This document shows, piece after piece, positions 1-7,518 of a stretch of 64,000 bases of DNA (the stretch's first letter is position 1; the number at the start of each line of letters is the position of its first letter). A program made the position numbers and the translations under genes. Location of the stretch: assembly GCA_014156375.1 (NCBI GenBank), contig RQJH01000002.1:154331-218330 (forward strand). Direction: 5' to 3'. Below the pieces are notes generated by a model. It made no database searches. It saw only the letters and a program-made list of their open reading frames with translations, and was not told the DNA's origin. The DNA comes from Enterobacteriaceae bacterium 89 (GTDB taxonomy: Bacteria > Pseudomonadota > Gammaproteobacteria > Enterobacterales > Enterobacteriaceae).

Positions 1-175
1 CCCTTCTCTGCCGGACGAAGTCGCGCTTGGCGTGACTTACGACAACATCGACGATTATCTTGAAGGAAAAACCGTCGCGGCCGAAACGGCAAAAATCATC
101 GAAGGCTGGTATCTGAAGACCGAGCACAAACGCCGTCCGCCAATCACCGTGTTCGACGATTTCTGGAAGCGTTAA
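1..175 (+). CDS. nadE: NAD synthetase, C-terminal fragment (cut by window edge)
   Basis: The last 57 codons of ammonia-dependent NAD synthetase, which makes NAD from deamido-NAD, ATP and ammonia in the cytoplasm. The frame starts at base 2 and ends at TAA 173-175. The tail reads through [19 protein letters not shown] and ends [19 protein letters not shown], the conserved C-terminal segment of enterobacterial NadE. The N-terminus and ATP-binding loop lie outside the window. In E. coli nadE also lies close to ves and spy, which fits the genes that follow. Identification is from the conserved tail only. Confidence 0.9.
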   Translation, partial: PSLPDEVALGVTYDNIDDYLEGKTVAAETAKIIEGWYLKTEHKRRPPITVFDDFWKR

Positions 176-201
176 TTTTAGGCGGAGCGGTCTGATTGAT
201 T

Positions 202-294
202 GCCCTCTCCCAACCCTCTCCTACGGGAGAGGGAGTAAACAATTCGGCTCGGTACAATTCCCTCTCCCTGAGGGAGAGGGTTAGGGAGAGGGGG
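202..294. repeat. Dispersed CCCTCTCCC/GGGAGAGGG palindromic repeat, two copies
   Basis: Two imperfect palindromes lie tail to tail after nadE. Each has CCCTCTCC arms facing GGGAGAGGG arms over a short loop, followed by a second GGGAGAGGG-type arm. The same unit recurs at 3488-3578, 28863-28900, 48811-48970 and 50444-50592, always between genes. Such units can form strong RNA hairpins and may protect mRNA 3' ends or act as weak terminators; that role is inferred. Confidence 0.75.
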
Positions 295-315
295 AGAATC
301 CCGCACTAAACTTCA

Positions 316-353
316 TTGCCCGGTGGCGGCTAACGCCTTACCGGGCCTACGTA
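316..353. repeat. REP (repetitive extragenic palindrome) element
   Basis: The segment TGCCCGGTGGCGGCTAACGC followed by CTTACCGGGCCTAC matches the enterobacterial REP/PU layout: a GCC(G)GGTGGCG arm, a short loop and a CCGGGCCTAC arm. It lies between the convergent ends of nadE and glaR, the usual place for REP units. Confidence 0.75.
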
Positions 354-363
354 AACCCAGTCC

Positions 364-1029
364 TCAGGTCTTGATAATTTCCGCAATCAAAGGCACCGGC
401 GTCATCAGGTGACTCAGGATCATCGCTCCCGCCGCTTTCGCTTCACGCTTCAACACAATCTCCATCAAAGCCGCATGCTCTTCGCGCTTAATCTGCAATG
501 CCTGTTCCGACAGCACGGTCTGTTTCAGCCACAGCTGACGATAGCGCTCGGCCTGATCCATCAAAAATGCCCGCGCCTGGAGCAGACTTTTGGATCCACA
601 TCCCGAGGCAATGGCATCGTGAAACGCCTTGTGGCGCGCATCCCATAGTTCAATCATTTCCTGCGGCGTGTTGACCTCCGCGACTTTAGCCAGCGTATGC
701 GCACTGGCGACAATACGGGCTTCCCAGTCATCGTCGCCCCGCTCCACCGCCATTTCAACAATCAGCGCTTCCAGACGCGCGCGCGCCTCATACACATCGC
801 TCATTTCCGCAGCCGACATCGGTGCTACGCGATAGCCTTTCTGATTCACGGCCACCACCAGATGCTCTGCCACCAGCTTCGCCAGCACTTCACGCATCGG
901 GCCAACGCCCAGCTCATAGCGCTCCTTCAGATCGCTCATCAGCAGCTTTTCGCCCGGTGGGTAAAGGCCGCGTAAAATGTCCGTTTTCAGCCGGTCATAG
1001 ACGGTCTCAGGGGAAAATTCAGGGGTCAT
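364..1029 (-). CDS. glaR: GntR/FadR-type repressor of glutarate catabolism (GlaR/CsiR)
   Basis: A 221-residue GntR-family regulator of the FCD (FadR) subgroup. The first ~70 residues carry the winged helix-turn-helix (VYDRLKTDILRG... then LGVGPMREVLAKLVAE and VVAVNQKGYRVAPM). Residues ~75-215 form the helical FCD effector domain, with the metal-site histidines typical of the group (e.g. RHKAFHDAIASG). It closely resembles E. coli GlaR (CsiR), which represses glaH-lhgO and is released by glutarate. It is transcribed away from glaH across a 192-bp gap, so it probably controls that divergent operon and itself. In E. coli the gene lies at the far end of the operon, so this arrangement differs. 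Confidence 0.9.
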   Translation of the reverse strand: MTPEFSPETVYDRLKTDILRGLYPPGEKLLMSDLKERYELGVGPMREVLAKLVAEHLVVAVNQKGYRVAPMSAAEMSDVYEARARLEALIVEMAVERGDDDWEARIVASAHTLAKVAEVNTPQEMIELWDARHKAFHDAIASGCGSKSLLQARAFLMDQAERYRQLWLKQTVLSEQALQIKREEHAALMEIVLKREAKAAGAMILSHLMTPVPLIAEIIKT

Positions 1030-1136
1030 ACGGGCTCCGAAAATCGATGTTCCATCCGTTTGCCGACAGTATAGCGGGATTCTTTATTCCTAAGAACAGC
1101 AGACAACTACCGCTCAATGACTATATTTACTCAAAA

Positions 1137-1152
1137 TGTAGATATTTTCACA
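1137..1152. promoter_or_regulatory. CRP-like site in the glaR-glaH intergenic region
   Basis: TGTAGATATTTTCACA has the CRP layout TGTGA-N6-TCACA: the right half is perfect and the left half keeps TGT. It lies 70-85 bp upstream of the glaH start codon. E. coli csiD (glaH) is known to depend on cAMP-CRP and sigmaS, so a site here is expected. No GlaR operator could be read with confidence. Confidence 0.45.
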
Positions 1153-1221
1153 AAGTGGTGATATTTATTAAACAAGCGTCTCACAAACCCTGCACCCACC
1201 GATAAGAAATGAGGCTTCGCT

Positions 1222-2199
1222 ATGCAAACGACTCAACCGACCATCGCACCCGCCACTCCTTCTTTTGACGTCACCAGAGGATTTACCGTTAAGCCTTCCT
1301 CTTACTCAAACCGCCTGCTGGAGCTGCGTTTTTCAAAAGAGACCGTTAACGCCTTCCTGGACGCCACCGCGCAATGGCCCGTTCAGGCGCTGGAATACAA
1401 ATCTTTCCTGCGTTTTCAGGTTGGGAAAGTGCTGGATGATATCTGTCACGGCACGCTGCGTCCGGCGATCATCACTACCCTGACTCAGCGTGAAACCGGC
1501 GGCCTGCTGGTGATCCCCGAAGGTCTGGATGACGTTTCACAGGCGGACGAGATGGTGAAATTTTCCACCGCCGTCGCACATCTGTTGGGGCGTTCCAACT
1601 TCGACGCGATGAGCGGCAAATATTACGCCCGCTTCGTCGTGGAGAACGTCGATAACTCCGACAGCTATCTTCGCCAGCCTTACCGCGTCATGGAGCTGCA
1701 CAACGACGGGACCTACGTCGACGAGATCACCGACTACGTGCTGATGATGAAAATTGACGAGCAGAACATGGAAGGCGGGAACTCGCTGCTGCTGCACCTC
1801 GACGACTGGCAGGAGCTGCAAAAATTCTATACTCATCCACTGGCACGCCATCCGATGCGCTGGTCAGCCCCGCCGAGCAAAAACGCCAGCAAAGAGGTGT
1901 TTCATCCCGTCTTCGGCAGCGATGCCATAGGCCAGCCAACCATGCGCTACATCGATCAGTTCGTTCAGCCAGAGAACTATGAACAAGGGTTGTGGCTGTA
2001 CGAGCTGGGCGAAGCGCTGGAAAACAGCCCGCAGAAAGTTTCTGTTCCGGTGCAAACCGGCTCGTTCCTGCTGATCAACAACATGGTCTGGCTGCACGGG
2101 CGCGATCGCTTTACCGCCCATCCTGGGCTGCGTCGTGAACTCATGCGCCAGCGCGGTTATTTCTCTATTCCGCGCACCGTGCATCATAACGGTCAATAA
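1222..2199 (+). CDS. glaH: Glutarate 2-hydroxylase, Fe(II)/2-oxoglutarate dioxygenase
   Basis: A 325-residue enzyme, the length of E. coli GlaH (CsiD). It hydroxylates glutarate to L-2-hydroxyglutarate, using 2-oxoglutarate and oxygen and releasing succinate and CO2. The facial triad is visible: H160 and D162 in the ELHND segment and H292 in WLHGR, with arginines near residue 304-305 to hold 2-oxoglutarate. The start ATG at 1222 follows a GAGG ribosome-binding sequence. lhgO, whose enzyme oxidises the product, follows 54 bp downstream. The pathway feeds lysine/cadaverine-derived glutarate into central metabolism in starved cells. Confidence 0.95.
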   Translation: MQTTQPTIAPATPSFDVTRGFTVKPSSYSNRLLELRFSKETVNAFLDATAQWPVQALEYKSFLRFQVGKVLDDICHGTLRPAIITTLTQRETGGLLVIPEGLDDVSQADEMVKFSTAVAHLLGRSNFDAMSGKYYARFVVENVDNSDSYLRQPYRVMELHNDGTYVDEITDYVLMMKIDEQNMEGGNSLLLHLDDWQELQKFYTHPLARHPMRWSAPPSKNASKEVFHPVFGSDAIGQPTMRYIDQFVQPENYEQGLWLYELGEALENSPQKVSVPVQTGSFLLINNMVWLHGRDRFTAHPGLRRELMRQRGYFSIPRTVHHNGQ

Positions 2200-2213
2200 T
2201 CAGTTATCCCTTC

Positions 2214-2235
2214 GCCCCGCTCAGCCGGGGCTTTT
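2214..2235 (+). terminator. Hairpin with short T run between glaH and lhgO
   Basis: GCCCCG and CGGGGC arms close over a six-base loop and are followed by CTTTT. It could act as a partial terminator lowering lhgO transcription relative to glaH, or as an mRNA-stabilising hairpin. Confidence 0.5.
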
Positions 2236-2253
2236 CAGACGGATGTGACAGCT

Positions 2254-3474
2254 ATGTATGACTTCGCCATTATCGGCGGCGGCATTGTCGGAATGTCGAC
2301 CGCGATGCAGCTGGCAGAAAATTATCCCGACGCCAGAATTGTGGTGATCGAAAAGGAGGCCCGCCTGGCGGAACACCAGACCGGGCATAACAGCGGCGTG
2401 ATCCACGCCGGGGTTTACTACACCCCGGGCAGCCTGAAGGCCAAATTCTGTCTCGCGGGCAACATCGCCACTAAGCAATTTTGTCAGCAGCACGGCATTC
2501 ATTACGATCAGTGCGGGAAAATGCTGGTCGCTACCTCACCGCTGGAAATGGAGCGCATGCAGGCGCTGTGGGCCCGTACAGAAGCCAACGGCCTGGAGCG
2601 CTACTGGCTTTCAAAGGATGAGCTGCACGAACGTGAGCCGAACATCGTCGGGCTCGGCGGGATTTTTGTTCCCGGCAGCGGGATCGTCAGCTATCGTCAG
2701 GTAACGGAGAAAATGGCGCAGCTTTTCACCAGCCGCGGGGGCGAGATTCGTTTTTCAACTGAGGTGAAAGCACTGCACGAAGGCTCAGAAGAAATCGTCA
2801 TCTCTACTGCTCAAGAAGAGATCCACGCTCGTTTTCTGATTTCCTGCGCCGGACTGATGGCAGACCGGATTGTCGACATGCTTGGGGCAAAGCCAGATTT
2901 TATGATTTGCCCGTTCCGTGGCGAATACTATCTGCTGCCGGAAAAATACAACCACATTGTCAGCCATCTGATTTATCCGATCCCCGATCCTGCGATGCCG
3001 TTCCTCGGCGTGCATCTTACCCGGATGATTGATGGTACCGTCACCGTCGGGCCAAACGCCGTGCTGGCGATGAAGCGCGAAGGTTATCGTAAAACGGATA
3101 TCTCATTCAGCGACCTGTTCACCATGGCGACGCATCAGGGGATCCGCCGCGTACTGCGCGATAACCTGCGTCCAGGCTTAACAGAAATGAAAAACTCGCT
3201 GCTGAAGGGGGAATATCTTAAAACCGTGCAGAAATACTGTCCGATGTTGAAGAAAGAGGATCTGACGCCCTATCCGGCGGGCGTTCGCGCGCAGGCGGTT
3301 TCCCGTGACGGTAAGCTGATTGATGATTTTCTGTTTGTGAACACGCCGCGCAGCATCAACGTGTGCAACGCGCCTTCTCCGGCAGCGACGTCGGCGATCC
3401 CGATTGGCGGGTATATTGTTGGAAAGGTGAAAGAGAGATTGGGCGAGGCCGTTGCGGTTTCCAGCTTCAGTTAA
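2254..3474 (+). CDS. lhgO: L-2-hydroxyglutarate dehydrogenase (FAD)
   Basis: A 406-residue flavoprotein of the DAO family that oxidises L-2-hydroxyglutarate to 2-oxoglutarate and in E. coli passes electrons to the membrane quinone pool. The N-terminus carries the FAD dinucleotide-binding motif (FAIIGGGIVGMSTAMQL), followed by HQTGHNSGVIHAGVYY, a signature of LhgO. The C-terminal NAPSPAATSAIPIG segment is conserved. The ATG at 2254 is preferred over the GTG nine bases upstream because homologues begin MYDF. It is somewhat shorter at the C-terminus than the 422-residue E. coli enzyme. It forms a two-gene unit with glaH. No gabDTP genes follow, unlike E. coli. Confidence 0.93.
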   Translation: MYDFAIIGGGIVGMSTAMQLAENYPDARIVVIEKEARLAEHQTGHNSGVIHAGVYYTPGSLKAKFCLAGNIATKQFCQQHGIHYDQCGKMLVATSPLEMERMQALWARTEANGLERYWLSKDELHEREPNIVGLGGIFVPGSGIVSYRQVTEKMAQLFTSRGGEIRFSTEVKALHEGSEEIVISTAQEEIHARFLISCAGLMADRIVDMLGAKPDFMICPFRGEYYLLPEKYNHIVSHLIYPIPDPAMPFLGVHLTRMIDGTVTVGPNAVLAMKREGYRKTDISFSDLFTMATHQGIRRVLRDNLRPGLTEMKNSLLKGEYLKTVQKYCPMLKKEDLTPYPAGVRAQAVSRDGKLIDDFLFVNTPRSINVCNAPSPAATSAIPIGGYIVGKVKERLGEAVAVSSFS

Positions 3475-3487
3475 ATACGCAGCATTT

Positions 3488-3578
3488 CCCCCTCTCCCTA
3501 GCCCTCTCCCAAGGGAGAGGGAACTGTACTTTGCCGCTTTTAATCCCTCTCCCTTTGGGAGAGGGTTGGGGAGAGGGA
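3488..3578. repeat. Dispersed CCCTCTCCC/GGGAGAGGG palindromic repeat, two copies
   Basis: Two further copies of the unit at 202-294, filling the gap between the convergent ends of lhgO and ves. Each copy can fold into a long hairpin and may serve as the shared transcription end for both genes. Confidence 0.75.
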
Positions 3579-3597
3579 ATCAAACCGCACTCATCAA

Positions 3598-4173
3598 TCA
3601 GCTAGCCTGAGGCAAAGCATAACCCGGCTGCCAGCTGATTTCGCTGTACAGGATCTGCCCTTCGTCTTTCAGCAAACGCAAAGTATGCAGACCGTCCTGC
3701 CAGTAGGCGCCCTGGTCGGCAGTCAGCAGCTTATCGCCCAGCTGCCATGCACCGCTTAGCACAAACACCATGCCGCCGCGCGATCCAAACGTAGTAAAGG
3801 TTCGGTCAGCCACGCGGACCTTTGCCTGACAGCGGTCGCGACGGGTCATGATATTCAAATCCATCGACATCTGCCCTTCGGAAAGCTGTGCGCGCACCGT
3901 CTGTTCACCGGCAAAACGAAACGGCTGAAAACGCTTCAGCGTATGACGGAAAGCCGTTCCCCCATCGAGGGTGACCTCCCCGCCTTCCAGCAACGTGATG
4001 ACCCGGTCCACGCCGGGAAAGGCGGAAAACTCGCCGTTGCCTGCGATAGAAGCAATACTGGCACGCCAGTTGAAATCCCGTGTTGCCGGAGGAAAGCAGC
4101 ACAGCTCACGCGTTTCACCCGCACCGTTCTTCCACAAACTCACCGGCATCTTGCGGATATCAAAGAATTCCAT
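3598..4173 (-). CDS. ves: HutD/Ves family cupin protein
   Basis: A 191-residue HutD-family protein, exactly the length of E. coli Ves, with long conserved stretches ([46 protein letters not shown]). The fold is a cupin-type beta barrel. In E. coli ves has been linked to cold-related expression, but its biochemical role is unknown. The start chosen is the ATG at 4173, preceded by AGGAGT; the frame stays open further upstream but homologues begin at this methionine. It lies just before spy in the same direction, as in E. coli. Confidence 0.9.
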   Translation of the reverse strand: MEFFDIRKMPVSLWKNGAGETRELCCFPPATRDFNWRASIASIAGNGEFSAFPGVDRVITLLEGGEVTLDGGTAFRHTLKRFQPFRFAGEQTVRAQLSEGQMSMDLNIMTRRDRCQAKVRVADRTFTTFGSRGGMVFVLSGAWQLGDKLLTADQGAYWQDGLHTLRLLKDEGQILYSEISWQPGYALPQAS

Positions 4174-4390
4174 CGTTACTCCTGAAGACTGACCCGAACC
4201 ACATCCCGCCACGGCCTGGCTGAAGATGTTAATGACCACAGAGAATATATCGGCAGCACCGTGGATTGCCTTAGCGCCTTTGCGCGTAAATGGCGTTCAG
4301 TGCCAGTAATTCGCTGATATACGGTCAAAAAGAGTTAAAAGGGGGTGCAAGGAGCATACCGGGAAAGCGGCAACTGGCAAGAGGGAGACA

Positions 4391-4447
4391 AAGAAAAACC
4401 GCCGGGCCTGCCCACGGCCGTTAACGGCGGGTGGACAAGAGCGGCGG
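4391..4447 (-). terminator. Probable spy terminator
   Basis: On the minus strand, just after the spy stop, CCGCCG arms can pair with CGGCGG immediately before TTTTTCTTT. Two alternative left arms exist, so the exact fold is uncertain. The rest of the 295-bp ves-spy gap shows no other recognisable element. Confidence 0.55.
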
Positions 4448-4468
4448 TCTTTAAGAGCGTGTGCTGTT

Positions 4469-4957
4469 TTACTCAGCAGATGCCGGCATTTTACCGTCTG
4501 CATTGTGATGTTCTGTCAGACGCTTCTCAAAATTGGCATTAAATTGTTTTTTCTGTTCCGGAGTCAGAATGTTGTAGATCTTGTTCTGCGTTTCCATACG
4601 GGAAACCGCCATGTCTTTGTGCTGCGCTTCCATTTTGCTCACCATCTCTTCAGCTTTCGCTTTATCGAAGGTATCGCTGGCGATCAGGTTGTGCATGGCA
4701 CGACGTTCATCGAGAGATGGACGCTGCATTTTGCTGCGCTGGTCTTTCATGATGTCACGAATCTGCTGTTTCTGAGCGTCCGTCAGGTTCAGGCCTTTGA
4801 ACATCATGTCGTGATGCATACCCGGCTTGCCTTTATGGTGCATCATCGGCGCAGCGTCGGTAGTGGTGGTTGCAGTAGTGTCCGCCGCATGAGCCAGGTT
4901 AGCAGCGCCCAGAGCCAGGGAAGAAGCAATAATCAGGGAGGTCAGCTTTTTCATCAT
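4469..4957 (-). CDS. spy: Periplasmic ATP-independent chaperone Spy
   Basis: A 162-residue LTXXQ-family protein with a signal peptide (residues 1-24, cut after NLAHA). The helical cradle carries LNLTDAQKQQIRDIMKDQ and a second LTPEQKKQF motif, the two LTXXQ repeats. Spy binds unfolding proteins in the periplasm and lets them fold while bound. In E. coli it is one of the strongest targets of the CpxAR and BaeSR envelope-stress systems. The length and sequence match E. coli Spy (161 residues). Confidence 0.95.
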   Translation of the reverse strand: MMKKLTSLIIASSLALGAANLAHAADTTATTTTDAAPMMHHKGKPGMHHDMMFKGLNLTDAQKQQIRDIMKDQRSKMQRPSLDERRAMHNLIASDTFDKAKAEEMVSKMEAQHKDMAVSRMETQNKIYNILTPEQKKQFNANFEKRLTEHHNADGKMPASAE

Positions 4958-5061
4958 ACGTTCCTTACTTTCGGTTATTTATTACGGCACCGTTATTGAT
5001 GACTGTGCCGTGTTGACGGGATTAACTTTACGGGGTTTATCGTCAATAAGTCAGAGCAAGC

Positions 5062-5076
5062 GTAAAACAGTGAAAG
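5062..5076. promoter_or_regulatory. Possible CpxR-type box upstream of spy
   Basis: GTAAAACAGTGAAAG approximates the CpxR tandem GTAAA-N5-GTAAA, with a perfect first half and a degenerate second half, about 105 bp upstream of the spy start. CpxR control of spy is established in E. coli; the call here rests on position and partial match. The remaining 350-bp interval 4958-5310 holds the promoters of spy and the following regulator and nothing else I recognise. Confidence 0.35.
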
Positions 5077-5310
5077 TATAAAACTCATTATTCAGGCAAT
5101 TGTGGATGAAATAAGGAGAGATGGGGGAGAAGTGTCTTATTCTGATAGTAGAAGGAGAAATTTTACTCGCTTCAACGATCATACAGTAGCGTGAAGAGGA
5201 AGTATTATCCAGGAGTATTCTGCTATTCTTTATTGCGTTTACTCGGGGTTGACGGTAAAAGCATCGTGACGCAGCACCATTTTGATCGAGAACGCCTAAA
5301 AACGATAACC

Positions 5311-5922
5311 ATGAAACCCATTGACCACTTCAATACGCTTCTGAATGCCTTAACCAGCGAGAGCCGCCGGCGCGAGGCCACGCCGAGGCAACTTATCGCC
5401 ATCCGCCACCTTCCCCATCCTGTCACCTGCCTGCTGCATGAGGGCATAGCCGGGATTTACCGCGAGTTTGATCATCTGCTGCTCGGCCATCTGAATGCCC
5501 CTTTCGTCTTCAGCTTCAACCTGCTGGAGAGCATGCAGGGCCATCATATTTATCTGAAGGTCAGAACCAAAGCGGTGTATGAACTAATACCGCAGCAGGA
5601 GGTCATGGCCTGCGTCGAGCAAAAGCAGCTCTGGCAAAGTATCGCTTATGTTCAGGCCCACATTATTAACCTGTTATTCAGCCTACCCACAGGCTATGCC
5701 GGGCAAAACAGCTACCGGCTGATTTGCCAGACCCTGACGGCATTAATGCAGGAGCAGCAAACGATCCGCGAAAATATGTCCGCCGCCGACTATATTCAGG
5801 AGCGCACCTTACTATCACGCGCCGGAATACATAATGTGTTATCGGCGCTGAAAAAAGGAAATTATATTCAGGTAGCAAATGGCAGACTGATGGATATTCG
5901 CTACTTCCCGGATAAATTCTGA
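5311..5922 (+). CDS. CRP/IprA-like winged-helix regulator next to the fimbrial operon (1)
   Basis: A 203-residue protein of the type annotated as IprA/YaiV-like winged-helix regulators. The first ~120 residues look like a cyclic-nucleotide-type sensor barrel without a clear nucleotide pocket. The last ~60 residues form a winged helix (YIQERTLLSRAGIHNVLSALKKGNYIQVANG). The ATG at 5311 is preferred to an in-frame GTG at 5191 because the resulting length fits the family and the second regulator at 11570; no strong ribosome-binding site is seen at either. Its stop lies 3 bp from the stop of the convergent minor pilin gene. It probably regulates the fimbrial operon, by inference from position. Confidence 0.7.
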   Translation: MKPIDHFNTLLNALTSESRRREATPRQLIAIRHLPHPVTCLLHEGIAGIYREFDHLLLGHLNAPFVFSFNLLESMQGHHIYLKVRTKAVYELIPQQEVMACVEQKQLWQSIAYVQAHIINLLFSLPTGYAGQNSYRLICQTLTALMQEQQTIRENMSAADYIQERTLLSRAGIHNVLSALKKGNYIQVANGRLMDIRYFPDKF

Positions 5923-5925
5923 CCT

Positions 5926-6450
5926 TTACTCATATTCTATCGAAAACGTCAGCAGCGCATTGGCCGCCCCGCTACTGACCGTAGATGCCGTGGTCACATA
6001 GCTGGCGGTATAGTCCAGACTCACTATTCCCCCTGAGGGCGTAACGGCAAAGCTGTGCGCCGTCGGATCCGTAGTACGCGGTTTTTGCACAACACCATTT
6101 TCATCGACAATTTTGATGGCCACGCCTTTTGCCCCGCCCTCATCAACGGCGAAGAAGTTGCTATCGTTCGCGTCCGCCACGCCGTCCATCGTCACTTTGG
6201 CCTTAGTGGCATCGGCACAGTTGAGCATGACCAGAGAAAACGCTTTAGACACCAGGGTTTGCCCCGGGCTCAGACGACCCGGATGCTTAACTTCACCCAT
6301 GTCGATGCTTAAATCCCGCTCCTGCAACTCGCAGGTACCCTGGCGGATGGAGAGCGTAAAATGCAAATCCCCCGGCGAGCCAATATCTGCTTTTCCCCAG
6401 CAGGCTGACGACAGCAAACCCAGCAGCAGCCCTGTCACACGTTTGTTCAT
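5926..6450 (-). CDS. Fimbrial minor pilin
   Basis: A 174-residue type 1-like pilin. A signal peptide covers residues ~1-20 (GLLLGLLSSACWGKA), two cysteines (GTCELQ and LNCADATK) form the usual disulfide of the incomplete immunoglobulin fold, and the protein ends FSIEYE with the penultimate tyrosine typical of chaperone-usher subunits. It is the last gene of the fimbrial operon, starting 2 bases after the stop of the adhesin gene and preceded by GGAG. It may be an adaptor or anchor subunit rather than the shaft. Confidence 0.8.
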   Translation of the reverse strand: MNKRVTGLLLGLLSSACWGKADIGSPGDLHFTLSIRQGTCELQERDLSIDMGEVKHPGRLSPGQTLVSKAFSLVMLNCADATKAKVTMDGVADANDSNFFAVDEGGAKGVAIKIVDENGVVQKPRTTDPTAHSFAVTPSGGIVSLDYTASYVTTASTVSSGAANALLTFSIEYE

Positions 6451-6452
6451 CT

Positions 6453-7517
6453 TTACTCCACGTCAACGCGTAGGGTGGCGATACCGGAATAGTCTCCGGA
6501 CGCAGGCGCTTTTCCGGTGGTACTGATTGGCCACGCTTCCAGATTGAAGACCGCGCTCCTGACGCCTGAAGAATCCGGGTTGCCCAGAGCAAGCGGTTCT
6601 TCGCTGTTTCTGTCATTCGGGATCAGAACTTGCTGGCTTTCTCCGCCCTCAACCTGAACGCCCACATCGGGGTTGCCGATATCAATCGCGGTCGCGTTGT
6701 TAGGATTTACATCGCCTTCCAGACGGATCCAGGCCTTCACCCCATCCGACAGGTTGTGGCAATACAGCACGAGGGTTTTCTTAATCACCTGCACGTTTTG
6801 CGGTTTGCTGCCTGCCGCCACTTTGAAATCCTTGGCGTCATACTCCCCCAGCGGAATGTTCACCACCGCGCCGGTGTTCAGCTCGCAGCCCTGCTCCACC
6901 TCCACCGTTCCGCTCAGTAAGACTTCCACCAGCGGCTGATCGTAGTTGCCCGCCTTTTTTGACATGTACAGCACCGCGACCGAGGTCTGAGGAATGACCG
7001 AAACGCCGACAAAAGGATGGGCGATATACAGCGAAACGGTTCCCTGCGTTCCGGTATCCGTATGGCTGCTTCCCCCATTTGCCTCACACTCGGTGGCTTC
7101 GGAGATGTTATTGCTGATGTCGCTGAACGGGACGGTATGCTCCCCTTTTCCTCTGATATTGATCGCCGTACTGACCTCAAGGCTGTCGTTGACCTTGTAC
7201 CAGCCCGCAGCGTGCCCGGCGGGTAAATTGACGGTCGCGCTGAAGTAAGTGGGCGGCGGGCCGGACAAATCGTCGGGGCATTCACAAACCGAATAATATT
7301 GCTGCCCATTGTTCCAGCTGTAGAAGTTCTCGAAGGTTTTTCCTGAATAGTTCTGCGAGGAATCCGTGACCTTCTCGCTGAACGACGGCGTAAACATATG
7401 CACGGTATCGGATTTACAGGGTCCCCAGTCGCTGGCGGCGCTGGCGGCGCTGGCGGCGCTGGCGTGCGCGGCAAAAAGCCACAGTAAGGCCGACAGCAGG
7501 AACAGATTTTTTTTCAT
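6453..7517 (-). CDS. Two-domain fimbrial tip adhesin
   Basis: A 354-residue secreted protein, twice the size of a pilin. After an unusual Ala/Ser-rich signal region (residues ~1-29, AASAASAAS), an N-terminal domain of ~175 residues with several cysteines (GPCKSD, CECPDD, ATECEANGG) would be the receptor-binding part. The C-terminal ~150 residues are a pilin domain with its own cysteine pair (QGCELNTG, LYCHNL). This is the FimH-like plan for a tip adhesin, although the N-domain does not resemble FimH itself. Its ATG lies one base after the usher stop, so translation is probably coupled. The receptor is unknown. Confidence 0.72.
   Translation of the reverse strand: MKKNLFLLSALLWLFAAHASAASAASAASDWGPCKSDTVHMFTPSFSEKVTDSSQNYSGKTFENFYSWNNGQQYYSVCECPDDLSGPPPTYFSATVNLPAGHAAGWYKVNDSLEVSTAINIRGKGEHTVPFSDISNNISEATECEANGGSSHTDTGTQGTVSLYIAHPFVGVSVIPQTSVAVLYMSKKAGNYDQPLVEVLLSGTVEVEQGCELNTGAVVNIPLGEYDAKDFKVAAGSKPQNVQVIKKTLVLYCHNLSDGVKAWIRLEGDVNPNNATAIDIGNPDVGVQVEGGESQQVLIPNDRNSEEPLALGNPDSSGVRSAVFNLEAWPISTTGKAPASGDYSGIATLRVDVE
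7431..7463. repeat. 9-bp tandem repeat inside the adhesin signal sequence
   Basis: GCTGGCGGC is repeated three full times plus six bases. On the coding strand it encodes successive Ala-Ala-Ser units around the signal-peptidase region of the adhesin. The unit is a multiple of three, so copy-number change would alter leader length, not reading frame. Confidence 0.85.
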
Positions 7518-7518
7518 A

